A DNA stretch of 64,000 nt from Thereva unica (lineage: Eukaryota > Arthropoda > Insecta > Diptera > Therevidae), in contig CATLJY010000187.1 of assembly GCA_949987705.1 (NCBI GenBank), positions 62,001 through 126,000 of the forward strand, written 5' to 3'. Shown in pieces: positions 46,414 through 58,738 of the stretch. A model generated the notes under the pieces. It made no database searches. It was not told the DNA's origin and saw only the letters and a program-made list of their open reading frames with translations. Positions within the stretch are counted from its first letter, which is position 1. Each line of letters starts with the position of its first letter. A program made the translations under genes and the position numbers.

Positions 46414-48816
46414 AAATTAACTCCAAAATTTAGCGAGAGGCATCGCGGTACTGCTTGGCCACACGACGAACCGTAAACGTTCATGGTGATGCACTACTAA
46501 AATCGAAAACAAAGACGCAAAAATAAACAACCCAGCCGTAAAGGTAGAAATGGCATGTCCGACCTACCGAAAACAATTTCTCTAAATTTCAAAAAAAATA
46601 ATGTCCGTGCAGGATATATGAGGGCCTATAAGCCTGCGTTGGGTGCCATTTCGAAGGATGATTTGAACGGAAGATGAATTTTCATAGTCACAGGTAAGTG
46701 GTGAACCATGATAAGTATAGGCCCGGCCACATACCCCACGACCCCAACCGGCGAGCTAGTGAACTCCGTGTGGCCGGCAGCATATCCCCCTAACAGAAGT
46801 ATCGGCGATTGGGGAGGATACGAGTTTCCGATTTGTTTTATGTCTGGGATTGCGCTCTTGGTCAGGCTTTTGGCTAAGGGGGGCTTCTGGCTAAGGGGGG
46901 CAATAAATCGCATAAATGGCGCCCATTGCATACTCGCGCCATTATGCTGTTACATAAATGGCGCCCAACGCGGCTCGTTAACAGTCCTACACTTGAAGTT
47001 AAAATTTTTCTGGTGTTTATTACCACTTGTGCCTTCACGGACAAAGTTTGATTTTTTTTGTTTATGGTTCACCACACTTACCAAGCGCTCACTGAGGGCT
47101 AAGGTAGTACCGCGAGGCCTTAGTCCTTGTCTGTTTTTTTGAATTGTTTTTCAGCATTATTGTCCAAATTTTATGTGACTTTTACGTTGCTTTTACCTTT
47201 AGGCCTTCCTTTCCCAAGTAACGCGGTAGCCTCTTCGTTTTGAAATTTCTTCGAACCATGCTGACCTGCACGGCTTGCTAACAAGCGAGTGGTCGCTTGG
47301 CTATGCGTTAAGGTGTAGTAGTGGTTCATCTCTGTCCTGTTTCCGTGGTCGGCGACTCTGGTATCAGGCGTGATACCGCTTGCCACTGCGTCGGTCCGTG
47401 AACAGGATCTTCAATTAATTTTTCCTGGTGGACGTTGAAGTTGGTACAAGGGCTTAACCGTCTCTGGTATCAGGCGTGTTACCGCCTGCCACTGCGCCCC
47501 TTGCCTCCTGATGGTCCATCCAGCTTTTTAAATTCTCTTTTCTGTTTATGTCCTGCGTCCCATTTGCTCTGTCTGTTCTTCCCTCCTGATTGATTTTCCG
47601 AGAGGTAGCTCAGGTGTGGTTGGACAGCGGACCACTTCGAAATTTGTTTTATTTTTGAAGAAGTTTCCCTTTCGTGGCGATGCGAATTTGTATTTTTTCT
47701 GTCCTTCTTTTGGGAGCATCTAGAATATTCGATGGATTCTTTTCCGACATTTTAGATTAGTTGTGGAAAAGGAGTGCGCGTGCGTGGAGTGTTTATAATT
47801 TTATGTAATTAAAGGTGACATTAAAATACTCGAATTTAAGTGACTTTTTTATAATTTACATGGCATATGTTTATAGTTAAGGTAATTATATTGAATGAAT
47901 ACTTGGTAAGCATAGTGTTATAATAATTTATACATAATATATAAGGAGATGTATAAAAAGTAACTGGACGGGAAGCATTCGTATGTTATGGGTTGCACGA
48001 ATAGGAAGGGTATTTTTTTTATTCAAAATATAGCTTCTTTGTGGTTGAAAACTTTTAGGTAGATTTTAAAGTTATTTTTTAAGTCAATTTGGATGAATTA
48101 CTAAGTTCGCCATTGCAATAATTTTAAAAATAGCAAGCCCTGGTTTAATAATAAAAATGTACACAAGATGCCATATCACCAGATGGCAGATACAATAACC
48201 AATTTGCAGTGTTCTAATACTAGACGTGGTAGTAATATTTTGGATGTAAGGAATTGCCGAGGAGCCAATGAGGACACCGATCGTTGCCTAGCGGCAACAC
48301 ATAGAACAAACGACAACAGTAAAATAAAACGGCACATAGAAATAATAATAAATAAAGAAACAAAATATTGAATATGAAAGAATATCAATAGAAAAGTGAG
48401 AGGAAAAAACAAGGAGTCCGGAAATGGAAACTGATCTGAATATGATCGGAATTCGATAAATGAAAATGTGACAGAAAAAAACAACAATGTACACAAAATA
48501 ATAAAATAAGGAGGCACTGGTTTGATGTCACGAAAAAGTTATTGAGGAAGAAAGAGCGAGACAACTCAGGTATAAAATCTAGAGGTTTCTACAAAAATGT
48601 AAACACAAAAAAGAAATAAGTGTTCGATGACGGCTTAAAAAGTTCAGAGCAGAGCTGAGCAGCTCAATTGGGCGCAGCTGTCTAATTGATGTCAGAAAAA
48701 AATCAGAAAATAGCAGCAATCTCAAAAAACACTTTTCCGCTCAACTTTGCTCCAACTTTGGCTTTTAGAGGTTAGAAACGAATGTCAATTTTAAAAGAAG
48801 ATATATATATATATAC
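46414..48816. other. Intergenic, no gene recognised
   Basis: Two 34-bp near-identical copies (47349-47382 and 47463-47496) each hold a GGTATCAGGCGTGATACC-type palindrome. TGGCGCCCAACGCGG at about 46968-46982 resembles a tRNA-Lys primer site, but no LTR pair is visible. GGCTAAGGGGGGC is duplicated near 46875-46900. ORFs at 46708-47142 and 48168-48371 carry no recognisable motifs. Confidence 0.45.
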
Positions 48817-49041
48817 CTCACCTTGTATCTACACCTTGTCGTGGTGGTGAGGCTTGTGGTTAACTAAGATAGATACACGAAATCCCAAGGTGGAAACAAT
48901 CGTGCTGAGGGGATGTATGGTACTGCGTCAGTGTACCGCTAACGATGAACTCCGAATACCAGGCGACCTTCGGTTTCAATGTAGCCTTCCCGTGGTAATG
49001 CGGAGCTCTGCCATGGGTGACTGTTCTTTCTCGCGCAACTC

Positions 49042-50626
49042 GTGGGATTCAAAATAGAGAAACCAACAAAACCAAACGAGGTTGGAGCACCTCCCAAAGC
49101 TCCAAACGCAGCTAGGGCTTTTATAGTCCAACAAAGGGCGACTCCGGAAGATGGAACTTCCATCCAAAGGAGCAGAAAGACGGTGAGAACACCACCAGCT
49201 AAGAGTGTTAAGGACCCGGAACATCCAGGTCCTGAGCAACAAAGTGCGACTCCCCAAGGAGGAAACCAAAAGAATTCCATCCCAAGGAGCAGCAAGACGG
49301 CGAGGACACCGCCGACAAAGAGCACCAACGGCCTAGAGCACCTTGGGTCAGCGGAAAATGGCGAAGTGAGGGTGAGCACTCCGGCGACCACAGCGGAGGA
49401 GGCTCAATCATCCCCTTTTGATAAATTAGGGGTTATGATAAGAGACCTCATGGAGTATGTCGACGCAAAGAAAAACGTCGAGCTCGCCATAAAGGAGAAA
49501 ATTAGGCGGGTTAGGTCTACCTACCTCAAGGCCAAGGAAGAAATAACTACCCAGCAGAGGGCGAAAGAGCTGAAGGATACGTCGGCTCAAACAGAAGTTT
49601 CACCGCACAAAAAAGAGAGCCGTTCAACCGGGGATGCTGTAGAGAAACGGCCCCAAGAAAAGAGCAAAGAGCCGCGGCCGCGCAAGCGCCGTAGAGAGCT
49701 CAACGAGGAGGTGCAGCTGCAGCAGCACACCCCAAGAGAAAAAAGGGAAAGACTCCCGACGCAGTGGCCGAGCCAGCCCCGTTGCAGGCGTCACGCCCGG
49801 TTGAATGCGAGAGTGGGAACCGGGAAAGCTCTGCCTGGAAGAAGGTGGAAAGAAAAAAGAGGAAGAAAAAGAAAAGAAGACTGAAAGAGGCCAACAAGCT
49901 GAGGCAAAGGACCCGGTCGGATGCGATTATCATCACGACCAAAGGGGAAGCAACGTACGCGGAGATCCTTCGCAAGGTGAGGACAGATGCCTCCCTGGCG
50001 GAACTGGGAAACAGCGTAAATAGAGTTAGGAGAACGCAAAAGGGCGATCTCCTGCTAGAGCTAAAGAGGGGAGATGCTAAGACCGGGGACTTAGAACAGA
50101 AGGTTAAAGCATCGATTAACGGGTGGCCGAAGTGAGAGCCAGTACAAATACGGTAGTGATCGAGTGTAGAGACTTGGACGAGATCACAACCAAGGAAGAG
50201 GTGTGCGAAGCACTGAGGACCCAGCTAGGTCTGACGGTCGAGGAAAAGGATGTCCTCAGGCTAAGAGAGTCGTGGGGGGGCACTCAGACGGCGTTTATAA
50301 GCCTGCCTGTTGAAGCTGCGAAGAAGGCTATCGCAGCAGGTAAAGTTCGAGTCGGCTGGGTGGTATGCCGAATGCGGGAGCGGGTATCGCTTAAACCGTG
50401 CTTCAAATGCATGAAGTTCGGTCACATAGCGAAAAACTGCAGCAGCAGCCAGGATAGAGGAAGGCTGTGCCGAGGCTGCGGAAAAGAGGGTCACAAGGTA
50501 AAGGAGTGTGACCAAGCTGCCAAATGCCTAATTTGTAGGGAGGTAGAGGGCAGGGATAGAGGGCACGTGACCGGAGGTAGTAGATGTCCGGCGTACAAGG
50601 AGGCACTAAAAAGCAAGCGAAGATAA
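49042..50626 (+). pseudogene. R1-clade LINE ORF1 (Gag-like), two frameshifts
   Basis: Three frames in succession. 49042 to about 49760 is low-complexity, Pro/Lys/Arg-rich (repeated PPAKS/PPTKS blocks). About 49764-50120 has WKKVERKKRKKKKR, IIITTKGEATYAEILRKVR and VRRTQKGDLLLELKRG, typical of R1 ORF1. 50123-50626 has VIECRDLDEITTKEEV, GGTQTAFISLP and three zinc knuckles (CFKCMKFGHIAKNC, CRGCGKEGHKVKEC, CLICREV...H...C). The breaks at about 49760 and 50120 are single-base indels. No ATG is certain at 49042, where the open frame begins with GTG. The protein binds element RNA in intact relatives. Confidence 0.87.
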
Positions 50627-53606
50627 GGTTCATACAGATTAACTTGAACCACTGTCAAGCGGCACAAGATTTGCTGACACAGACAGTTTTCGAGGAAAAA
50701 ATCGACGTCGCAATCGTCTGCGAGCAGTATAGAAACCTGCACAGCGGCGTCTGGATAAACGATAGCAGCGGCACGTCAGCGATATGGACGTGCGGGAGCC
50801 GAGCCATGGAAGATACCATGAGAAGCCCAGAGAATGGCTTCACGCGGGCAAAAGTAGGCGGAATACACGTCTACAGCTGCTATGCGGCGCCAAGCCTGAC
50901 ACTAGACGATTACGAGTCGATGCTGGAAAGGTTAGCCGCCGACGCGAGTCGCCATCACCCGGTAATACTAGCGGGTGATTTTAATGCTTGGGCTGTCGAA
51001 TGGGGCAGTCGACAAACGAATGCAAGAGGGCGCATACTTCTAGAAGTATTCTCGCGACTTAACGTAGTGTTAGTCAACACTGGAGGCGAAAACACCTTCC
51101 AAAGGGGTGGGAGAGCATCTGTAATCGACATCTCTTATGTGAGTGATTCAGTGGCCAAAGACCTACAGTGGCAGGTGAGCGATTTGTACACGCACAGCGA
51201 CCACCAAGCCATCTTCTTCGAGGTTGGTCAGCGTATAGAAAAGAGGAATCCTAGGTACGGAACGGCTAGAGGATGGGCCGTTAAGAAACTCGACGCAGAG
51301 GTGTTCGAGGAAGTATTCCTGCATGATGCGAGGTCGGCAGGAGGTGCCAGGGAAGGGGCAGAGGAAATAGAAGAATCGGTGAAACGGGCATGTGACGCAT
51401 CCATGCCACGGCGCGCCGGCAATCGTAGGCTTTCACCAAACTTCTGGTGGAATGCAGAGATCGATGAATGCCGAAGGACCTATCTGAAGGCGAGAAGGAA
51501 AACACAGAGAGGCCGGAACCGTCCGGATTTCGATGAACTCCTTCAGAGATATAAGGAAGCGAGAAAAATGCTGAACAAGGTCATCGCTAGAAGCAAATCC
51601 GAGCACTTCAAAAGGTTGTGCAGAGAAGCAGACTCGGACCCCTGGGGTGGAGCCTATAAAATGGTTATGTCAGCGGTTAAGGCAAAAGCTCTCCGCCGAT
51701 CACCTGCCCCGCGCTGCTCCAGAGCATTGTGTACGTCCTGTTTCCACAGAACGTACGCCCCGTCGAACTACCCACCCTTCAGGTGGACCCAGAAGAGGTA
51801 ACTGCGGTGACCGCAGATGAGATTCTGGAGGCTGCAAAAAAGGTAGCCATCAACAAAGCCCCTGGCATAGATGGCATACCAAATAAAGCGGCGAAGCTAG
51901 CAGCTTCAATAGCGCCAGACAGGTTCGCTGAAGTCTTCACAGCGTGCCTGAGAGAGGGGATCTTCCCGGAGCGATGGAAACAGCAGAAACTCGTGCTCCT
52001 ACCGAAGCCGAACAAGCCTTTAGGGGACCCATCGTCCTACAGACCGATATGCCTCCTTAGTTGCATAGGCAAACTTTTCGAGCGGGTGATCTGTAACAGG
52101 ATTCTCCCTAGCGTCGAAAGGGTAGGTGGCCTGTCGGACAAGCAATTCGGCTTTAGAAAGGCAAGGTCGACGACTGATGCAGTCAATATGGTGGTGGGCA
52201 TAGCAAGAGCCGCCATGGAGAAAAATCACTGCTGCGCATTGATAACCCTCGAGGTAAAAAATGCTTTCAACTCTGCGAGGTGGAGCAAAATAGTTGAGGC
52301 GTTGATCAAGCTAGGCACACCAAAGTACCTAGTGCGTGTAGTGGCCGACTACCTCCAGGGTAGGTCGCTTCATTGTGATTCGGATGATGGTCCTAAAGTG
52401 TTCGGGACAACATGTGGTGTCCCGCAAGGTTCCGTCCTGGGCCCTCTCCTATGGATCGCAATGTACAATGATGTGTTGGGGCTTCGTCTTCCAAAGGAAG
52501 CAGTGGCGATCGGGTTTGCAGATGATATCGGGGTAGTTGTCGAAGGAAAACACCCAGATGACATCGAACTGTATGCGAACGAAGCGATCTGGGAAATAAA
52601 AGCGTGGCTTGAACGCGCTGGGTTGAAGCTTGCTGAGCACAAAACTGAAGCAGTGCTGATCAGCAAACGGCGAAAGCCAGTATCCGTGAGGATCAAGGTA
52701 GGGGAACAGATCATCCACTCACAGCCCGCACTAAGGTACCTGGGAGTGATGATCGATCGGAGGCTAAATTTCAAAGCGCACTTGGAGGGCACGGCAGACA
52801 AAGCTTCTGCGATTTGTGCAGCACTCGCAAGAATGCTGCCCAATGTTGGGGGCCCTAGACCGAGTCGCCGCCTCCTCTTGGGGAGGGTGGTCAGCTCAGT
52901 CCTGTTATACGCAGCGCCAGTGTGGGCAGCAGCGTTAAACAGGACTGCAAACAGTAGAAAATGGAGGGGTGCCTATAGGCTAAGTGCACTTCGCGCTTGC
53001 TGCGCGTACAGGACCACGTCCGACGATGCGGCTTGCGTGATAGCGGGGATGATTCCCGTAGATATTCTGGCGATGGAGGGCATGCGTCTCTATGACCCAG
53101 AATATGGTGGAGGGGAGCCAAGAAGGGTGCGGCGGCAGATTGCGCGCTGCGAGTCTTTAAGGGAATGGCAGGCGAAGTGGGACGAGTCTGTTAAGGGTCG
53201 TTGGACCCACAGACTTATCCCTAATGTGGAAATATGGGCTACGAGGGAGCGTGGGGAAGTAAGTTACGACCTCACGCAGTTCCTGAGCGGACATGGGGGG
53301 TATAGGAAATACCTCCACCGCTTTGGGCACGATGATTCACCGTTGTGTCCGGTGTGCCCAGCGACGGAGGAAGACGCAGAACACGTCTTCTTTACCTGCT
53401 CGAGATTCGCCGAGGAAAGGGCGAAACTAGAAGAAAGGGTCGAGGAGCCACTAACGCCCGAAAACATCCTAGACCATATGATGAGGTTTGAGGAAATGTG
53501 GAGGGACGTGGAAGCAACCCTCAAGACCATTCACAGAAAGCTAAGGCAAGAAGAAGCCGTAAGAAATAGAGAAAGGCACAGAAATGCCGCGAGCAGAAGC
53601 AGCTGA
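50584..53606 (+). pseudogene. R1-clade LINE ORF2 (endonuclease-RT), one frameshift
   Basis: Starts at an ATG overlapping ORF1 by about 43 bp. Endonuclease of the EEP fold: QINLNHCQAAQDLL, VCEQYRN, VILAGDFNAWAVEWGS, ASVIDISYVS and THSDHQAI. Near 51690 a one-base change moves the frame; RT follows from about 51700: KAPGIDGIPNKA, LLPKPNKPLGDPSSYRPICL, FGFRKARSTTDAV, CGVPQGSVLGPLLW and catalytic IGFADDIGVVV. The C-terminal CPVCPATEEDAEHVFFTC is the CCHC motif usual in R1/Jockey ORF2. Apart from the one shift the protein is complete; note CALITLEVKNAFNSARW, with Glu where many relatives have Asp. Confidence 0.9.
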
Positions 53607-53842
53607 ATGAAGCTGAACGACCCCCGCGATGTAATGCTTATTAGCCAGTCCCGCGGGGGTGGATCACGTCGGAGGGGCTTTTTTAGTTCTCATGTTCATA
53701 GACCCATATATGCGTATGTGCACTTATGTGTCCATATGTGTGTATGTGTGGGTTAACGTGAAACATAACCGTCATGCGGGATCGGCCAGTAAGGGGCACT
53801 TGAGTCATGCCGGTAGCGAATGCTTTTTTACCCCCAGGAAAG

Positions 53843-53856
<14 letters not shown>

Positions 53857-53879
<23 letters not shown>

Positions 53880-53887
53880 TATCTATA
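53857..53887. repeat. (TA)n microsatellite
   Basis: Joins the LINE poly-A tail to a Helitron 5' end. Confidence 0.93.
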
Positions 53888-56669
53888 TCTATAAAAATCT
53901 CGTGTCACAGTGTTTGTTACCGTACTCCTCCGAAACGGGTTGACCAATTTGCATGAAATTTTTGGTGTATATTTGGTAGGTCTGAGAATAGGTCGTAGGC
54001 TATTTTTTATACCTTTAACCAAAAAAACAGCTGCAAAATCCAAACAAAAATGGTAATTTTAGGAATTTTCACTTCATTTTAGTTTCAGTAGCTTCATGGC
54101 CTACCTATTGTTTGACAAATGTAAAATTGTCATTAAATTGAATCATTACATTTAATGAAAATTTCAAATTTACGCAGCTGTCAAACAATAGGTAGGCCAT
54201 GACGCTATTGAAACTAAAATGATCCATGGCGGCCGTCTCAAGAGGGCGGTGTACCACTTTCTTCACAACCACCTCGACATGGGTATCAAATGAAAGGGTA
54301 TGATAAGTAGAATACAATAAGCAATGTAGTATACAAAATATATCTTTAGATCCATGGCGGCCGTCTCAAGAGGGCGGGGTACCACTTTCTTCACAACCAC
54401 CTCAACATGGATATCAAATGAAAGGGTATATTAAGGAGAATACAATAAGCAATGTAGTATACAAAATATATCTTTAGATCCATGGCGGCCGTCTCAAGAG
54501 GGCGGGGTACCACTTTCTTCACAACCACCTCGACATGGGTATCAAATGAAAGGGTATGATAAGTAGAATACAATAAGCAATGTAGTATACAAAATATATC
54601 TTTAGATCCATGGCGGCTGTCTCAAGAGGGCGGGGTACCACTTTCTTCACAACCACCTCGACATGGGTATCAAATGAAGGGGTATGATAAGTAGAATACA
54701 ATAAGCAATGTAGTATACAAAATATATCTTTAGATCCATGGCGGCCGTCTCAAGAGGCCGGATTACCACTTTCTTCACAACCACCTCAACATGGGTATCA
54801 AATGAAAGGGTATGTTAAGTAGAATATAATAAGCAATGTAGTATACAAAATATATCTTTAGATCCATGGCGGCCGTCTCAAGAGGGCGGGGTACCACTTT
54901 CTTCACAACCACCTCGACATGGGTATCAAATGAAAGGGTATGATAAGTAGAATACAATAAGCAATGTAGTATACAAAATATATCTTTAGATCCATGGCGG
55001 CCGTCTCAAGAGGCCGGATTACCACTTTCTTCACAACCACCTCAACATGGGTATCAAATGAAAGGGTATGTTAAGTAGAATACAATAAGCAATGTAGTAT
55101 ACAAAATATATCTATAGATCCATGGCGGCCGTCTCAAGAGGGCGGGGTACCACTTTCTTCACAACCACCTCGACATGGGTATCAAATGAAAGGGTATGAT
55201 AAGTAGAATACAATAAGCAATGTAGTATACAAAATATATCTTTAGATCCATGGCGGCCGTCTCAAGAGGCCGGATTACCACTTTCTTCACAACCACCTCA
55301 ACATGGGTATCAAATGAAAGGGTATGTTAAGTAGAATACAATAAGCAATGTAGTATACAAAATATATCTTTAGATCCATGGCGGCCGTCTCAAGAGGGCG
55401 GGGTACCACTTTCTTCACAACCACCTCGACATGGGTATCAAATGAAAGGGTATGATAAGTAGAATACAATAAGCAATGTAGTATACAAAATATATCTTTA
55501 GATCCATGGCGGCCGTCTCAAGAGGCCGGATTACCACTTTCTTCACAACCACCTCAACATGGGTATCAAATGAAAGGGTATGTTAAGTAGAATACAATAA
55601 GCAATGTAGTATACAAAATATATCTATAGATCCATGGCGGCCGTCTCAAGAGGGCGGGGTACCACTTTCTTCACAACCACCTCGACATGGGTATCAAATG
55701 AAAGGGTATGATAAGTAGAATACAATAAGCAATGTAGTATACAAAATATATCTTTAGATCCATGGCGGCCGTCTCAAGAGGCCGGATTACCACTTTCTTC
55801 ACAACCACCTCAACATGGGTATCAAATGAAAGGGTATGTTAAGTAGAATACAATAAGGAATGTAGTATACAAAATATATCTTTAGATCCATGGCGGCCGT
55901 CTCAAGAGGGCGGGGTACCACTTTCTTCACAACCACCTCGACATGGGTATCAAATGAAAGGGTATGATAAGTAGAATACAATAAGCAATGTAGTATACAA
56001 AATATATCTTTAGATCCATGGCGGCCGTCTCAAGAGGCCGGATTACCATTTTATTCACAACCACCTCAACATGGGTATCAAATGAAAGGGTATGTTAAGT
56101 ACAATACAATAAGCAATGTAGTATACAAAATATATCTTTAGATCCATGGCGGCCGTCTCAAGAGGGCGGGGTACCACTTTCTTCACAACCACCTCGACAT
56201 GGGTATCGAATGAAAGGGTATGATAAGTAGAATACAATAAGCAATGTAGTATACAAAATATATCTTTAGATCCATGGCGGCTGTCTCAAGAGGCCGAATT
56301 ATCACTTTCTTCACAACCACCTCAACATGGGTATCAAATGAAAGGGTATGATAAGTAGAATACAATAAGCAATGTAGTATACAAAATATATCTTTAGATC
56401 CATGGCGGCCGTCTAAAGAGGCCGGATTACCACTTTCTTCACAACCCCCTCAACATGGGTATCAAATTGAAGGGTATGATAAGTAGAATACAATAAGCAA
56501 TGTAGTAGACTCAATATACCGATTCATGGCGGCCGACGCAAGACCCATGTTCTTTGAGGCATTTCATCTGTGTAAAATTCATATCTCGAAAAATATTAAG
56601 TCAGTGGATGGTTTTTATTGTTTACTATTGACTTATGGGTGCAGCGTAGGCGCACCGGGTCCCAGCTAG
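53888..56669 (+). mobile_element. Non-autonomous Helitron with 128-bp satellite core
   Basis: Begins TCTATAAAAATCTCGTGTCA (the exact TC is uncertain by 6 bp) and ends GCGCACCGGGTCCCAGCTAG at 56669, followed by T. After about 190 bp of 5' sequence (TTTGTTACCGTACTCCTCCG, then AACGGGTTGACCAATTTG) comes a hairpin with 41-bp arms (54077-54117 and 54179-54219), then the satellite, then a 3' unit with TTTGAGGCATTTCATCTGTG. No protein gene. A second copy follows directly. Confidence 0.87.
54224..56530. repeat. 128-bp satellite with 256/512-bp higher-order pattern
   Basis: About 18 monomers of 128 bp. Two subtypes alternate: GAGGGCGGGGTACC with GACATGG and ATGATAAG, and GAGGCCGGATTACC with AACATGG and ATGTTAAG, making a 256-bp dimer. 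A TCTATAG variant recurs exactly 512 bp apart (55111 and 55623), so four-mers have been amplified as units. Repeated 60-residue ORFs on the minus strand are by-products. Confidence 0.92.
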
Positions 56670-58692
56670 TATATATATATATATAAAAAATCTCGTGTCA
56701 CAGTGTTTGTTACCGTACTCCTCCGAAACGGGTTGACCAATTTGCAAGAAATTTTTTGTGTATATTTGGTAGGTCTGAGAATAGGTCGTAGGCTATTTTT
56801 TATACCTTTAACCAAAAAAACAGCTGCAAAATCCAAACAAAAATGGTAATTTTAGGAATTTTCACTTCATTTTAGTTTCAATAGCGTCATGGCCTACCTA
56901 TTGTTTGACAAATGTAAAATTGTCATTAAATTGAATCATTACATTTAATGAAAATTTCAAATTTACGCAGCTGTCAAACAATAGGTAGGCCATGACGCTA
57001 TTGAAACTAAAATGATCCATTGCGGCCGTCTCAAGAGGGCGGTGTACCACTTTCTTCACAACCACCTCGACATGGGTATCAAATGAAAGGGTATGATAAG
57101 TAGAATACAATAAGCAATGTAGTATACAAAATATATCTTTAGATCCATGGCGGCCGTCTCAAGAGGCCGGATTACCACTTTCTTCACAACCACCTCAACA
57201 TGGGTATCAAATGAAAGGGTATGTTAAGTAGAATATAATAAGCAATGTAGTATACAAAATATATCTTTAGATCCATGGCGGCCGTCTCAAGAGGGCGGGG
57301 TACCACTTTCTTCACAACCACCTCGACATGGGTATCAAATGAAAGGGCATGTTAAGGAGAATACAATAAGCAATGTAGTATACAAAATATATCTTTAGAT
57401 CCATGGCGGCCGTCTCAAGAGGCCGGATTACCACTTTCTTCACAACCACCTCAACGTGGGTATCAAATGAAAGGGTATGTTAAGTAGAATATAATAAGCA
57501 ATGTAGTATACAAAATATATCTTTAGATCCATGGCGGCCGTCTCAAGAGGCTGGATTACCACTTTCTTCACAACCACCTCAACATGGGTATCAAATGAAA
57601 GGGTATGTTAAGTAGAATATAATAAGCAATGTAGTATACAAAATATATCTTTAGATCCATGGCGGCCGTCTCAAGAGGCCGGATTACCACTTTCTTCACA
57701 ACCACCTCAACATGGGTATCAAATGAAAGGGTATGTTAAGTAGAATATAATAAGCAATGTAGTATACAAAATATATCTTTAGATCCATGGCGGCCGTCTC
57801 AAGAGGGCGGGGTACCACTTTCTTCACAACCACCTCGACATGGGTATCAAATGAAAGGGCATGTTAAGGAGAATACAATAAGCAATGTAGTATACAAAAT
57901 ATATCTTTAGATCCATGGCGGCCGTCTCAAGAGGCCGGATTACCACTTTCTTCACAACCACCTCAACGTGGGTATCAAATGAAAGGGTATGTTAAGTAGA
58001 ATATAATAAGCAATGTAGTATACAAAATATATCTTTAGATCCATGGCGGCCGTCTCAAGAGGCTGGATTACCACTTTCTTCACAACCACCTCAACATGGG
58101 TATCAAATGAAAGGGTATGTTAAGGAGAATACAATAAGCAATGTAGTATACAAAATATATCTTTAGATCCATGGCGGCCGTCTCAAGAGGGCGGGGTACC
58201 ACTTTCTTCACAACCACCTCGACATGGGTATCAAATGAAAGGGTATGATAAGTAGAATACAATAAGCAATGTAGTATACAAAATATATCTTTAGATCCAT
58301 GGCGGCCGTCTCAAGAGGCCGAATTACCACTTTCTCACAACCACCTCGACATGGGTATCAAATGAAAGGGTATGATAAGTAGAATACAATAAGCAATGTA
58401 GTATACAAAATATATCTTTAGATTCATGGCGGCCGTCTAAAGAGGCCGGATTACCACTTTCTTCACAATCCCCTCAACATGGGTATCAAATGAAAGGGTA
58501 TGATAAGTAGAATACAATAAGCAATGTAGTAGACTCAATATACCGATTCATGGCGGCCGACGCAAGACCCATGTTCTTTGAGGCATTTCATCTGTGTAAA
58601 ATTCATATCTCGAAAAATATTAAGTCAATGGATGGTTTTTATTGTTTACTATTGACTTATGGGTGCAGCGTAGGCGCACCGGGTCCCAGCTA

Positions 58693-58693
<1 letters not shown>
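56670..58693 (+). mobile_element. Second satellite-bearing Helitron, tandem to the first
   Basis: After about 14 bp of TA repeat the 5' sequence ATAAAAAATCTCGTGTCACA repeats the start of the previous element (its TC appears mutated or lost). It has the same hairpin (arms about 56870-56910 and 56972-57012), about 12 satellite monomers (57013-58550) and the same 3' end, CTAG at 58690-58693 followed by T. Here an inner block of about five monomers (57290-57660 against 57800-58030) is repeated, again suggesting unit amplification. Confidence 0.85.

Positions 58694-58737
<44 letters not shown>
58694..58737. repeat. (TA)n microsatellite
   Basis: TA repeat between a Helitron end and the 3' end of the RTE-like LINE. 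Confidence 0.95.

Positions 58738-58738
<1 letters not shown>

Larger units (their letters stand above)
48817..53856 (+). mobile_element. R1-clade LINE, nearly full length, in (TA)n
   Basis: Begins after a short TA run with CCTCACCTTGTATCTACACC and ends in a poly-A stretch followed at once by (TA)n. It has two ORFs, ORF1 with three CCHC knuckles and ORF2 with endonuclease, RT and a C-terminal zinc motif. Several R1-clade lineages insert into simple repeats, and TA repeats on both sides suggest (TA)n targeting here. Three single-base frameshifts disable it. The 3' UTR includes a GC-rich inverted segment (CCCCCGCGATG and CCCGCGGGGG, 53622-53660). Confidence 0.88.

Noticed and set aside
46968..46982. 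Primer binding site (tRNA-Lys type) of a BEL or Gypsy element
   Set aside because: Only about 12 bases fit, no LTR pair was found, and a similar TGGCGCCCA lies 50 bp upstream.
46708..47142. 144-aa plus-strand ORF as a host gene
   Set aside because: No domain, no conserved motif, unusual composition and no supporting context.
54105..58262. Many near-identical 60-70 aa minus-strand ORFs (and plus-strand ones at 30159-31155)
   Set aside because: They recur every 128 bp and are by-products of the Helitron-borne satellite; indels between copies do not respect the frame.
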